From Actinomycetes bacterium (lineage in GTDB: Bacteria; Actinomycetota; CALGFH01): DNA of 50,577 nt. This document shows, piece by piece, positions 1-7,605 of the stretch. Position 1 is the first letter of the stretch. Each line of letters starts with the position of its first letter. The position numbers and the translations under genes were made by a program. The stretch spans positions 1 to 50,577 of the forward strand of contig DASYUT010000208.1 in assembly GCA_036000965.1 (NCBI GenBank), read 5' to 3'. The notes under the pieces are model-generated. The model worked only from the letters and a program-made list of their open reading frames with translations. It made no database searches and had not been told where the DNA came from.

Positions 1-183
1 AAGTGCCTCGGCCGGCCTCTGGGCGGTAGCGGCTGGTTGCGCGTCGGTGCGGGGAGCGTGAGCGGCCGTGCGGAACGATCAAGGTGTGAAGTCAAGATGG
101 GCTCGCGCGGCCTTGTCGCATCGTAGCTGTGCCGGACTGCCGCGTGGCCGGTTGGGCGCGCTGATAGGAGGCCTTGAACAGCC

Positions 184-294
184 TCAGCCCCGCCGGTTCG
201 TGCTCATCCAGTACGCCAGCTTCAAGTCCTCGGCCTGCTGGGGCGTGTATTCGCGGCGCAGGTTCTGCTGCTGCCCCTCGGATGAGAGCCGGCG
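184..294 (-). other. In-frame tail beyond the darG stop codon; no independent start
   Basis: Directly after the darG TGA (295-297) the same reading frame stays open for 36 codons to a TGA at 184-186. It reads like genuine protein (NLRREYTPQQAEDL, then KLAYWMSTNRRG) rather than GC-rich noise. It has no ATG, GTG or TTG near its beginning; the first in-frame candidates are a TTG at 225 and an ATG at 207. It could be a lost C-terminal extension of DarG cut off by a stop mutation, or the remnant of another gene. I see nothing supportable in bases 1-183, which is also the edge of the window. Confidence 0.3.
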
Positions 295-1365
295 TCAGCC
301 GACTGCGGCGCGCGGCTCGGGTGTGAGCCAACCATGGTCCCGCAGCCGCTCCCATGCGAGCTTGATGTGCTGCTCGGTGAACAGCCGCCCCTTCCGCGGG
401 CTCCACGCCTGCACACGCTTCACGGTCACCTCGGGGTCCGTGGCTGCGGCGGGGTCGAGCCGTGTGGCCACCCAGTGGACAGTCGCTAGCAGCTCCAGCC
501 CATATGGGGTGTCGAAGCCCTCGATGAGGCCGGCGACACGGTCCAAACGGTCCCGTGTTCCCGGGTGGTCGCCCAAGAAGGCCCGAGCCTCATCGGCGGC
601 GCCGGGCAGCAGTTCAAGCGGTGGGCCCTCGGCCACACGGCGACTTCGGTCGCCATAGCCCCGGAGATAATGGCCTTCCACGTTCTGTAGCACGTGGTTG
701 AGGCTCTCCGCGTAAGGTCCGTAGCGAGCTGGCGCGAAGTCGAGGCGAAGCGGTTCCCCGGCGGCCTGCAGGAAGTACACGAGCTTCTGGATCTCAAGGA
801 CCGACACGCCGAAGCCGGGCTCGATGTAGCGGTCGAGGATTCCCACCAGCGTGGCCCGGGATGGGGTCATCGTCGGCCGCTTGGTTGCCACCTGCATCTC
901 TTCGGGAGCGGGCGCCCCGCTCGGGGCATACAACAACACGTTGACTTCGGGCAGGTGACCAAGCGCCTCGTGGATCAGTGGCCGCACCTGAACCCATGGC
1001 AGCCCGCCATTGCCCACGCCTAGCGGGGGTACTGCGAGAGAGGCGATCCCTCGCTCGCGGATCACGCGCACCAGGTCAGCCAGTCCGACCTCGATGTCAG
1101 CCAGACGCGACCGCGAGCGCCAGTGCTGCTTGGTCGGGAAGTTGATGATGAAGCGTGGCCGCAGTTGCCCTGTTGGGAACACGAACATGCGGCCGAGTTC
1201 CACCTCACCGCGCTGGCAGGCGCGACGGTACGCCTCGTAGTTGGCCGGGAACGCCTGCTTGAACTGCAGCGCGATACCCTTGCCCATGACCCCCACCGTG
1301 TTGACGGTGTTGACCAGGGCGTCGGCGTCGGCCTTGAGCAGGTCGCCGCTGATTTCCTCGATCAT
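295..1365 (-). CDS. darG: DarG-type antitoxin: macrodomain DNA ADP-ribosylglycohydrolase
   Basis: Antitoxin of a DarTG pair. The N-terminal macrodomain (about residues 1-155) removes ADP-ribose from thymidine in DNA, and in the family the C-terminal domain binds and blocks DarT. Visible motifs are GDLLKADADALVNTVNT with the conserved Asn pair (N19, N22), the loop GVMGKGIA (25-32) and NFPTKQHW with the catalytic-type Lys79. The region from about residue 165 to 350 (YGPYAESLNHVLQ, EQHIKLAWERL) matches the usual DarG C-terminal domain. The length of 356 residues is normal. The start ATG lies 10 bases after the DarT stop, and its Shine-Dalgarno GAGGAGG (1371-1377) overlaps that TGA, so translation is probably coupled and antitoxin is made whenever toxin is. 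A possible lost extension follows its stop codon. Confidence 0.93.
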   Translation of the reverse strand: MIEEISGDLLKADADALVNTVNTVGVMGKGIALQFKQAFPANYEAYRRACQRGEVELGRMFVFPTGQLRPRFIINFPTKQHWRSRSRLADIEVGLADLVRVIRERGIASLAVPPLGVGNGGLPWVQVRPLIHEALGHLPEVNVLLYAPSGAPAPEEMQVATKRPTMTPSRATLVGILDRYIEPGFGVSVLEIQKLVYFLQAAGEPLRLDFAPARYGPYAESLNHVLQNVEGHYLRGYGDRSRRVAEGPPLELLPGAADEARAFLGDHPGTRDRLDRVAGLIEGFDTPYGLELLATVHWVATRLDPAAATDPEVTVKRVQAWSPRKGRLFTEQHIKLAWERLRDHGWLTPEPRAAVG

Positions 1366-1375
1366 CGTGACCTCC

Positions 1376-2113
1376 TCAGTAGTACCAGTCGCGTCTCACG
1401 GCGACGTGCGCGGCCCTACAACTGAGCCTATCCAACTCGGCACGGGCCATGTCAGCTGTTGCAGGAGTCAGAGTGGCGACGCCGAGAAACGCCTCCCAGG
1501 GCACCCGTTGATGCACGAGGAACTCGGCCGCCCGTCGGCGCATGCGGTCCGGATCCTCTGGGGTGTCGAACCACCAGGTGCCTCCCATCAGCTCCCAGTC
1601 CACTTTGCCGAGGTGCGTCAGGTCGTCGAAGAAGGCGGTCACCGTCTTCGCGCAATTGCCGTCGCTGAACACGAAGGGCAGTCGCAGGCGGACCACGGTG
1701 GCAACGTCGGTGACGAGGAAGACGAGCGGCTCTTGGCCCTCCCGATACTCGGGTACGCCCCCCTGCCAGACTTTGTAGAGCGTCGGGGATCTGGAGGCGA
1801 AGTAGAAGGGGGCGTAGTCGGCCACCACCCCGCCGGGCCCCACCGGTTGGTAGACGGGGTCTCCTCCGGGCACCCGGTTGGCGACAGGCCGGTCCCGACG
1901 GCGTGCCTTGACACCGCGATGGCCGGCCTCCACCGCCAGCTGCGTGTCGGGTTGCACTGCCGCATCACACAGCAACCCGTCCCTCACGACCCCGGCGAGG
2001 TTCCGGACGTGGGTGAAGTGGTACAGCAGAATGCGGTTGGGGACGGCGATGGTCGGCTCCTCGCGAACGGGAAGCAGTGGTCCTACGATACGGCCCTGAG
2101 CTGACTGGTCCAC
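1376..2113 (-). CDS. darT: DarT-type toxin: DNA thymidine ADP-ribosyltransferase (DUF4433)
   Basis: Toxin of the DarTG module. The family uses NAD+ to ADP-ribosylate thymidine in single-stranded DNA, stalling replication, and several relatives act as abortive-infection phage defence. Motifs are the NAD-binding His in YHFTHVRNL (31-39), the basic VKARRRDRPV (68-77), the signature YAPFYFASRSPTLYKV (100-115) and the catalytic-type Glu197 in AAEFLVHQRVPWEAF. Between the basic motif and YAPFYF there is a longer loop than I expect (about residues 78-99). All key residues are present, so the toxin looks intact. The GTG at 2113 is the only usable start before the NAD-binding His, though its ribosome site is weak. 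It is the first gene of the toxin-antitoxin operon; no promoter is obvious. Confidence 0.92.
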   Translation of the reverse strand: MDQSAQGRIVGPLLPVREEPTIAVPNRILLYHFTHVRNLAGVVRDGLLCDAAVQPDTQLAVEAGHRGVKARRRDRPVANRVPGGDPVYQPVGPGGVVADYAPFYFASRSPTLYKVWQGGVPEYREGQEPLVFLVTDVATVVRLRLPFVFSDGNCAKTVTAFFDDLTHLGKVDWELMGGTWWFDTPEDPDRMRRRAAEFLVHQRVPWEAFLGVATLTPATADMARAELDRLSCRAAHVAVRRDWYY

Positions 2114-2137
2114 ACCCCACGGCGGGCTCGGCCGGCC

Positions 2138-2338
2138 TCAGGCGGGTAGCTCGGCCGGGCCGGCGGCGGCGGGGTGCGACCAGCAGCGGCCCTGCCGGCC
2201 CGTGGCCGAGGCGAGCTGGTCCATGATCCTGGAGCGGACGCCGACATAGCCGACATACTGGTTCTCGGCCCGCTGGCGGATACGGGCCAGCTCGTGCGGC
2301 GGGCGCTCCTCGGCCAGGAGGGCCCACAGGAGGCTCAT
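2138..2338 (-). CDS. Small protein (66 aa) coupled to the ABC permease
   Basis: The ATG at 2338 overlaps the TGA of the permease gene (ATGA, 2335-2338), a typical translational-coupling junction, which is the main reason to accept it. The product begins MSLLWALLAEERPPHEL, has an Arg/Glu-rich middle (ARIRQRAENQYVGYVGV) predicted helical by eye, and ends in a Pro/Ala-rich tail. No known domain is recognised. As the last gene of the exporter operon it may be an accessory or regulator of the transporter, but this is inference from position only. Confidence 0.55.
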   Translation of the reverse strand: MSLLWALLAEERPPHELARIRQRAENQYVGYVGVRSRIMDQLASATGRQGRCWSHPAAAGPAELPA

Positions 2339-3945
2339 GCCGCCCTCGTCGACCTGAGCGCGGCCAGGAACTCCGGCTGGTGGTCGCGGAGCCACTCGCT
2401 GCCGGCCCGGACGCCCGCCCACCAGAGCGCGAGGCCGTAGCCGATCGCGAACGGGCAGGCGACGACCAGGGCGGGCCGCCACAGCAGGACACCGACCCCG
2501 ACCAGGACGGCGATGGGGGCGAGCAGGGTCCCCTGCACCATCACGGCCATCATCTGCACCAGCCCGGTGGTGCAGCCCTGGCCGACGCCCTGGGCGGCCC
2601 ACAGGTTGGTGGACGCCTCCGGCATCGGGACGGGGTAGCGGACCGAGACGAAGTCGGCCACCGCGAGCATCACCCCGAGCACGCCCAGGGCGACGCAGAG
2701 GACCACCGGCAGGTACAGCCAGCCGCCGGTGAGCGCGGCAACGGGCACGGCGACCAGCGCGACCAGCGCCATGCCCCCGATCCCGGTGGCGAGGTTCTTG
2801 CCCACCAGGTCGGTGCGGGGGTCGTTCCCGGCCACCAGGTTCGTCCACCAGGCCGCGCCGTCGGAGCCGAACTGGTTGAGCGCGTTCGCGGTCGTCACGT
2901 ACAGCAGGGCCACGGCCAGGAAGACCAGCTGGGGACGGCGCACCTCCTCCACGAACGCGGCGAAGGCGACCATGGCGAAGGCGAACAGGAAGTTCAGCAG
3001 CCAGATCACCCGCAGCCTGGGGTGCCTGGCCATGTAGCGGAGCTCCTTGGCGGCCACCGCACCGCGGGCGTCGGCCGGCAGGACCGGTCGGGCGAACCGG
3101 GGGAGCAGTCCGACGGCGGCCCGGCGTCGCGGCCGGTCAGCCGGCTCGGCAGTGGTCAGGACGTGGGCCAGGCTCCGGTGCCACCACCAGAGCAGGAGCA
3201 GCGCGGCCAGCGCGGCCAGCAGCAGCTCCCCGGCGGCGGTGGCCAGGTCGCCCCGGCCGGCACCGACCACAGCCCGGGCCGCGAGCCCGGGCGGCAGCCA
3301 GCCGGCGACCCGCGCGACCGGCCGCAGGGCGTCGGCGAGCTCGCTGGTGCCAGCCGGCTTGGTGAAGCGCACGACCGCCTGCACGCCGAGGTTGAGCGCG
3401 AGCGCGCCCACCGACACGACCACGACCGCGAGGTCGCGCGCCTTGCGCGTGCGCAGCCAGCGCGACAGGGCGGTGGTGAGGGCACGGGCCATCGCCACGC
3501 AGAGCACGAACTCGACCAGCACGGCGGCGACCACGATCACGGCGCCAGGCCCGAGCGGCGCGTACCCGGCCACCGCCCCGGCCAGCACGGCCAGCGTGAG
3601 CGCGGGCGCGATGCCGATGCAGGACGCGGCGAACAGGCCGGTGACGAGCTGCCGTGGGTGCAGGGGGAGCAGGGCCAGGCGGCTCGGGTCCAGGGTCGCG
3701 TCGGCCGCGAAGGTCAGCACCGGCAGGATCGTCCAGGCCAGGAACACGGCCACGAACGCGGTCACGGCCAGGGCGGGACCCAGCCCCGGCGAGGCGCGCG
3801 GGACCACGGCGAGCAGGGCGAAGCCACCGGCGGCGAGCGGCGCGGCGACCAGGACCCCGGCGACCAGCCCGAAGGTCTGCTGCCAGTTGCCCCGCAGCCC
3901 GTTGCGGAGCAGCCGGAGCTTCAGGCGGACGAGGACCCGAGCCAC
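2335..3945 (-). CDS. ABC-2-type exporter permease (12-TM-like membrane protein)
   Basis: Predicted integral membrane subunit of an ABC exporter, 536 residues. It begins with a basic amphipathic segment (ARVLVRLKLRLLRNGLRG), followed by many hydrophobic stretches such as TFGLVAGVLVAAPLAAGGFA and VIVVAAVLVEFVLCVAMARA. The central cytoplasmic part (PADARGAVAAKELRYMARHP) resembles the loop before the second transmembrane half in two-module ABC-2 permeases. The GTG at 3945 was chosen because it starts just inside the end of the ATPase gene (25-base overlap) and opens with the expected N-terminus. The substrate cannot be told. With the ATPase and the small downstream ORF it forms a compact three-gene operon. 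Confidence 0.82.
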   Translation of the reverse strand: MARVLVRLKLRLLRNGLRGNWQQTFGLVAGVLVAAPLAAGGFALLAVVPRASPGLGPALAVTAFVAVFLAWTILPVLTFAADATLDPSRLALLPLHPRQLVTGLFAASCIGIAPALTLAVLAGAVAGYAPLGPGAVIVVAAVLVEFVLCVAMARALTTALSRWLRTRKARDLAVVVVSVGALALNLGVQAVVRFTKPAGTSELADALRPVARVAGWLPPGLAARAVVGAGRGDLATAAGELLLAALAALLLLWWWHRSLAHVLTTAEPADRPRRRAAVGLLPRFARPVLPADARGAVAAKELRYMARHPRLRVIWLLNFLFAFAMVAFAAFVEEVRRPQLVFLAVALLYVTTANALNQFGSDGAAWWTNLVAGNDPRTDLVGKNLATGIGGMALVALVAVPVAALTGGWLYLPVVLCVALGVLGVMLAVADFVSVRYPVPMPEASTNLWAAQGVGQGCTTGLVQMMAVMVQGTLLAPIAVLVGVGVLLWRPALVVACPFAIGYGLALWWAGVRAGSEWLRDHQPEFLAALRSTRAA

Positions 3946-4745
3946 CCCAGCTCCTCGGTGTCGACCTCGCCGGCGCCGACGAGCTGCACGAAGGCGTCCT
4001 CGAGGGGGCGGCCGCCGCGCACCTGGTCGGTCGGGCCCTCGGCGATCAGCCGGCCCTCGTGCATGATGCCGACCCGGTCGCAGAGCCGTTCGACCAGCTC
4101 CATGACATGGCTGGAGAACACCACGGTGGCACCGCCGCGGGTGTAGCGCTCGAGCAGGGCCCGGATCGTCCGCGCCGACACCGGGTCGATCGCCTCGAAG
4201 GGCTCGTCCAGGAACAGCACCCGGGGGGCGTGGAGCAGGGCGGAGGCCAGAGCGATCTTCTTGCGCATCCCGTGGCTGTAGTCGGCCACCAGCGTCCCGG
4301 CCGCCTCGGTCAGGCCGAGCACGTGGAGCAGCTCCCGGGCACGCTCGGCCACGGTGGCCGGGGGCATGCTGCGCAGCAGGCCGTTGTAGGTGAGCAGCTC
4401 GTCGCCGGTGAGCCGGTCGAACAGGCGCAGGTCCTCGGGGAGGACGCCGATGCGCTGCTTGGCCGTGAACGGGTCGTGCCAGACCTCGACGCCGTCCACC
4501 GCCACCCGCCCGGCGTCTGGTCGCAGCAGCCCAGTCACCATGCTCAGCGTCGTGGTCTTCCCGGCCCCGTTCGGCCCGACCAGGCCGAAGAAGCAGCCGT
4601 GCGGAATGTCCAGGTCGATCCCGTCCACGGCCACCTTGCTGCCGAACGCCTTGCGCAGGCCCCGTACGGAGAGCGCGGTGTGCGGCGGGCCCGGCGGGCC
4701 GTCGACCCGCCTGAGACCGTCGCCGTCCATCGCGCTCCTCGTCAT
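3921..4745 (-). CDS. ABC transporter ATP-binding protein
   Basis: Nucleotide-binding subunit that powers the permease encoded downstream. It has Walker A GPNGAGKTTT (about residues 58-67), a Q-loop region ending GVLPEDLRLF, a signature YSHGMRKKIALA in place of canonical LSGGQ, Walker B RVLFLDEP with the following Glu, and the switch His in VVFSSHVMELVE. The length of 274 residues fits a single-domain ABC-2 partner. The MRKKI signature is typical of export ATPases of the CcmA/NatA group. Two starts are possible: ATG at 4745 (AGAGGC upstream) or ATG at 4730, which has a closer GAGGAG. The downstream permease overlaps its end, so the two are co-translated. Confidence 0.92.
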   Translation of the reverse strand: MTRSAMDGDGLRRVDGPPGPPHTALSVRGLRKAFGSKVAVDGIDLDIPHGCFFGLVGPNGAGKTTTLSMVTGLLRPDAGRVAVDGVEVWHDPFTAKQRIGVLPEDLRLFDRLTGDELLTYNGLLRSMPPATVAERARELLHVLGLTEAAGTLVADYSHGMRKKIALASALLHAPRVLFLDEPFEAIDPVSARTIRALLERYTRGGATVVFSSHVMELVERLCDRVGIMHEGRLIAEGPTDQVRGGRPLEDAFVQLVGAGEVDTEELGWLGSSSA

Positions 4746-5056
4746 CTGCCTCTGCCCGGGTGGGCGATCGCCGCTGCGTCGAAGACTCGGCCAGCTTCAT
4801 TCTTCGGGGTGGCCCGGTCACGGGCCATGAACTTCTGACCGGGTGGGCGGTCATGCCCGCCGGCACGGCCAGCCTACCCTGAGGGCCACCATCTCCCCAC
4901 CGCGCTTCCCCAGCCCAGCTGCACGAGCGCGTCCTCGAGGCGGGCTGGCAGGTGCTCCCGGTTGCCGGGCGCCTCGGTCCAGGCCAACCGGACCCCGCCC
5001 GGATGACGCCCGTCCCGGGTCCGCCGCGGTGGCACGGTGCCCATATACTCGGGGCG
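4746..5056. other. Divergent intergenic region between ABC exporter and pcrA
   Basis: This 311-base gap must hold promoters for both directions. A GGCCCG...CGGGCC hairpin with a 4-nt loop lies at about 4811-4826. Around 4917-4940 the sequence resembles the end of the ABC ATPase gene (near 3983-4006, encoding LEDAFVQL), here reading LEDALVQL on the minus strand before a stop, so a fragment of a related ATPase gene may remain here. Nothing else is recognised apart from the pcrA -10 element. Confidence 0.4.
5044..5049 (+). promoter_or_regulatory. -10 element (TATACT) of pcrA, leaderless spacing
   Basis: TATACT fits the actinobacterial TANNNT consensus and ends exactly 7 nt before the pcrA ATG. 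Transcription would then begin at or next to the A of the ATG. There is no convincing Shine-Dalgarno sequence, which fits a leaderless mRNA. The same 7-nt spacing is seen before ispH and the MarR gene. Confidence 0.55.
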
Positions 5057-7369
5057 ATGGACACGCTCCCGTTCCCGGGCTCGCAGGCCTCGCCCGACCT
5101 CCTCGACGGCCTGAACGACGCCCAGCGCCAAGCCGTGCTCTCGACCGAGGGCCCCACCCTGATCGTGGCCGGGGCCGGGTCGGGCAAGACCCGCGTGCTC
5201 ACCCACCGGGTCGCCCACCTCATCAAGGACCGCGGGGTCCACCCGGCCAACGTCCTGGCGATCACGTTCACCAACAAGGCGGCCAGGGAGATGCAGGAGC
5301 GCCTGCGCCACCTGGTCGGGCCGGTGGTCAAGGCGATGTGGGTGTCGACCTTCCACTCGGCGTGCGCCCGCATGCTGCGCCGCAGTGGCTCCCGGCTCGG
5401 CTACACCTCGACGTTCACGATCTACGACGAGGCCGACGCCGAGCGCCTGATGACGGCGGTCTGCCGGCAGCTCGACCTCGACCCCAAGCGCCTGGCCCCC
5501 AGGGCCGTCCGCCACGCCGTCAGCGCGGCAAAGGACGAGTTGCGCGACCCCACCGGCTACGCCGACGTCGCGATGACCTGGTTCGACAAGAAGGTCGCCG
5601 AGGCATACCGGCTCTACCAGCGGCGGCTCGAGGAGTCCAACGCGCTCGACTTCGACGACCTCATCATGCAGACCGTGCGGCTGTTCACCGACCACCCCGA
5701 CGTGCTCGCCGAGTACCAGGCGAGGTTCCGCTACGTGCTGGTCGACGAGTTCCAGGACACCAACGTCGCCCAGTACAAGCTGCTCAAGCTGCTCACCGCC
5801 GAGAGCCGCAACCTGGCCGTGGTGGGCGACAGCGACCAGAGCATCTACGCGTTCCGGGGCGCCACCATCCGCAACATCCTCGACTTCGAGGCCGACTACC
5901 CCGAGGCCAAGGTCATCCTGCTCGAGCAGAACTACCGCTCCACCCAGACGATCCTCTCGGCGGCCAACGCGGTCATCACCAACAACCTGGAGCGCAAGCC
6001 CAAGCAGCTGTGGACCCTGCTCGGCCAGGGGCACCCGATCGTCCGCTACCAGGCCGAGAACGAGCACGACGAGGCGGCCTGGGTCGTCGCCGAGGTCGAG
6101 CGCATCCACGACCAGGGGGGCAGCTACGGGCAGGTGGTCGTGTTCTACCGTACCAACGCCCAGTCCCGGGTCCTGGAAGAGGTGTTCGTCAAGGCCGGCC
6201 TGCCCTACAAGGTCGTCGGCGGGGTGAAGTTCTACGACCGGCGTGAGGTCAAGGACCTGCTCGCCTACCTCAAGGCAACCGTCAACCCGCTCGACACGGT
6301 GAGCCTGCGCCGCGTGCTCAACGTGCCCCGGCGGGGGATCGGCGAGACCAGCGAGCGTGCCATCGACCGCTTCGCCGAGCAGGAGGGCATCGCCCTTGCC
6401 GAGGCGCTGCGGCGGGCCGGGGAGGTCCCCGGCCTGGGCGCGCGCCAGGCCCGCGCCGTGGGCGACTTCGTCGCCGTCCTCGACGAGCTGCGCGCCGGCA
6501 TGCAGGACGGCCGCACCTCGCGCCAGCTCGTGGAGGACGCCTGGTCGCTGTCGGGCCTGATGCGCGAGCTGGAGGCCGACGACACCATCGAGGGCCAGGG
6601 CCGGGTCGAGAACGTGCGCGAGCTCCGCTCGGTGGCCGAGGAGTACGCCGAGCGCGACCCGGACGGCGGCCTGCCCGAGTTCCTCGAGTCGATCGCGCTG
6701 GTGAGCGACGCCGACGAGGTCGAGTCGGGCAGCCAGGCGGTGACCCTGATGACCCTGCACACGGCCAAGGGGCTCGAGTACCCGGTGGTGTTCATCGTCG
6801 GCCTCGAGGAGAACGTCTTCCCCCACATCCGCTCGATCGGCGAGCCCCGCGACTTGGAAGAGGAGCGGCGGCTGGCCTACGTCGGCATCACCCGCGCGCG
6901 CGAGCGCCTGTACCTCACCAACGCCTGGAGCCGTTCGCTGTTCGGGTCGACCAGCTACAACCTGCCCTCCCGGTTCCTCAAGGAGGTGCCCGACGAGCTG
7001 GTCACGGTCGCCTCGGTCGAGCAGCGGCGGCGCCCCGGCTCGACACCCACCTGGGGGGACGCGAGCCCGGCCTTCGGCGCCGGCCGCCGCACGTTCGGCC
7101 CCGGCGGAGGCCAGGCGGGCCGCTCGTCGCCCGCGGGGACCTCGTGGAGCCGGCCCGCCACGCCCGCCGCGGACCTCGCCGAGCAGCAGCGGGGCGCGCT
7201 CGACCTGAGCCTCGCGCCCGGCGACGCGGTGGTGCACCGCCAGTGGGGTGCGGGCCGGGTGGTGGCGGTCTCGGGCCAGGGCGAGCGGGCCATGGCCGAG
7301 GTGGACTTCCCGAGCCAGGGCCGCAAGCGCCTCCTCCTGCGCTACGCCCCCCTGACCCGACCCGACTGA
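5057..7369 (+). CDS. pcrA: ATP-dependent DNA helicase PcrA/UvrD (SF1A)
   Basis: 3'-5' DNA helicase of DNA repair, replication restart and RNA-polymerase backtracking, 770 residues. SF1 motifs appear in order: Q-motif LNDAQRQAVL, Walker A AGAGSGKTRVLTHR, motif Ia AITFTNKAAREMQ, motif II VLVDEFQDTN, motif III VVGDSDQSIYAFRGA, motif IV LEQNYRSTQTIL, motif V VTLMTLHTAKGLEYPVVF and motif VI RRLAYVGITRAR. The C-terminus carries the small Tudor-like module (PGDAVVHRQWGAGRVV) that binds RNA polymerase in PcrA proteins. ATG 5057 is preferred over an upstream in-frame ATG because the protein then begins at the usual distance from the Q-motif and a -10 box sits 7 nt upstream. Its stop codon lies inside a tandem CCCGA repeat. 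Confidence 0.96.
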   Translation: MDTLPFPGSQASPDLLDGLNDAQRQAVLSTEGPTLIVAGAGSGKTRVLTHRVAHLIKDRGVHPANVLAITFTNKAAREMQERLRHLVGPVVKAMWVSTFHSACARMLRRSGSRLGYTSTFTIYDEADAERLMTAVCRQLDLDPKRLAPRAVRHAVSAAKDELRDPTGYADVAMTWFDKKVAEAYRLYQRRLEESNALDFDDLIMQTVRLFTDHPDVLAEYQARFRYVLVDEFQDTNVAQYKLLKLLTAESRNLAVVGDSDQSIYAFRGATIRNILDFEADYPEAKVILLEQNYRSTQTILSAANAVITNNLERKPKQLWTLLGQGHPIVRYQAENEHDEAAWVVAEVERIHDQGGSYGQVVVFYRTNAQSRVLEEVFVKAGLPYKVVGGVKFYDRREVKDLLAYLKATVNPLDTVSLRRVLNVPRRGIGETSERAIDRFAEQEGIALAEALRRAGEVPGLGARQARAVGDFVAVLDELRAGMQDGRTSRQLVEDAWSLSGLMRELEADDTIEGQGRVENVRELRSVAEEYAERDPDGGLPEFLESIALVSDADEVESGSQAVTLMTLHTAKGLEYPVVFIVGLEENVFPHIRSIGEPRDLEEERRLAYVGITRARERLYLTNAWSRSLFGSTSYNLPSRFLKEVPDELVTVASVEQRRRPGSTPTWGDASPAFGAGRRTFGPGGGQAGRSSPAGTSWSRPATPAADLAEQQRGALDLSLAPGDAVVHRQWGAGRVVAVSGQGERAMAEVDFPSQGRKRLLLRYAPLTRPD

Positions 7370-7446
7370 CCCGACCCGACCTGACCCGACCCGACTGACC
7401 CGACCCGACCCGACCCGACTGACCTGACCCGACCCGACCGACCCGG
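7352..7446. repeat. CCCGA/CTGA short tandem repeat spanning the pcrA stop
   Basis: About 95 bases made of 5-nt CCCGA units broken by CTGA interruptions. It starts inside the last codons of pcrA (LTRPD) and contains its TGA stop (7367-7369). In the stop-free frame it would go on coding TRPD-like repeats, so slippage here could extend or shorten the PcrA C-terminus. Confidence 0.85.
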
Positions 7447-7447
7447 C

Positions 7448-7489
7448 GACGACGAAGGCACCCGCCGGGTTACGGGCGCCTTCGTCGTC
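7448..7489 (+). terminator. Rho-independent-like hairpin after pcrA
   Basis: Perfect 12-bp inverted repeat GACGACGAAGGC (7448-7459) and GCCTTCGTCGTC (7478-7489), extended inward by CCCG/CGGG after one mismatch. There is no clear T-tract, as is common for actinobacterial terminators. It separates pcrA from the ABC exporter gene. Confidence 0.75.
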
Positions 7490-7605
7490 CTGGTCAGGCG
7501 GACCTCGCCGGGCAGCAGCGGGGCGGGGTCGTGGCCTGGCAGCCCGGTCGTGGTCCGCCCGCCCGGCGGAATGAACCGGGTCCGGGCGCGGTTGGCACCT
7601 CCGAG

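Noticed and set aside
2380-4146. Long plus-strand ORF opposite the ABC permease and ATPase
   Set aside because: Gln/Gly/His/Arg-rich shadow with no domain; the minus strand carries the transporter.
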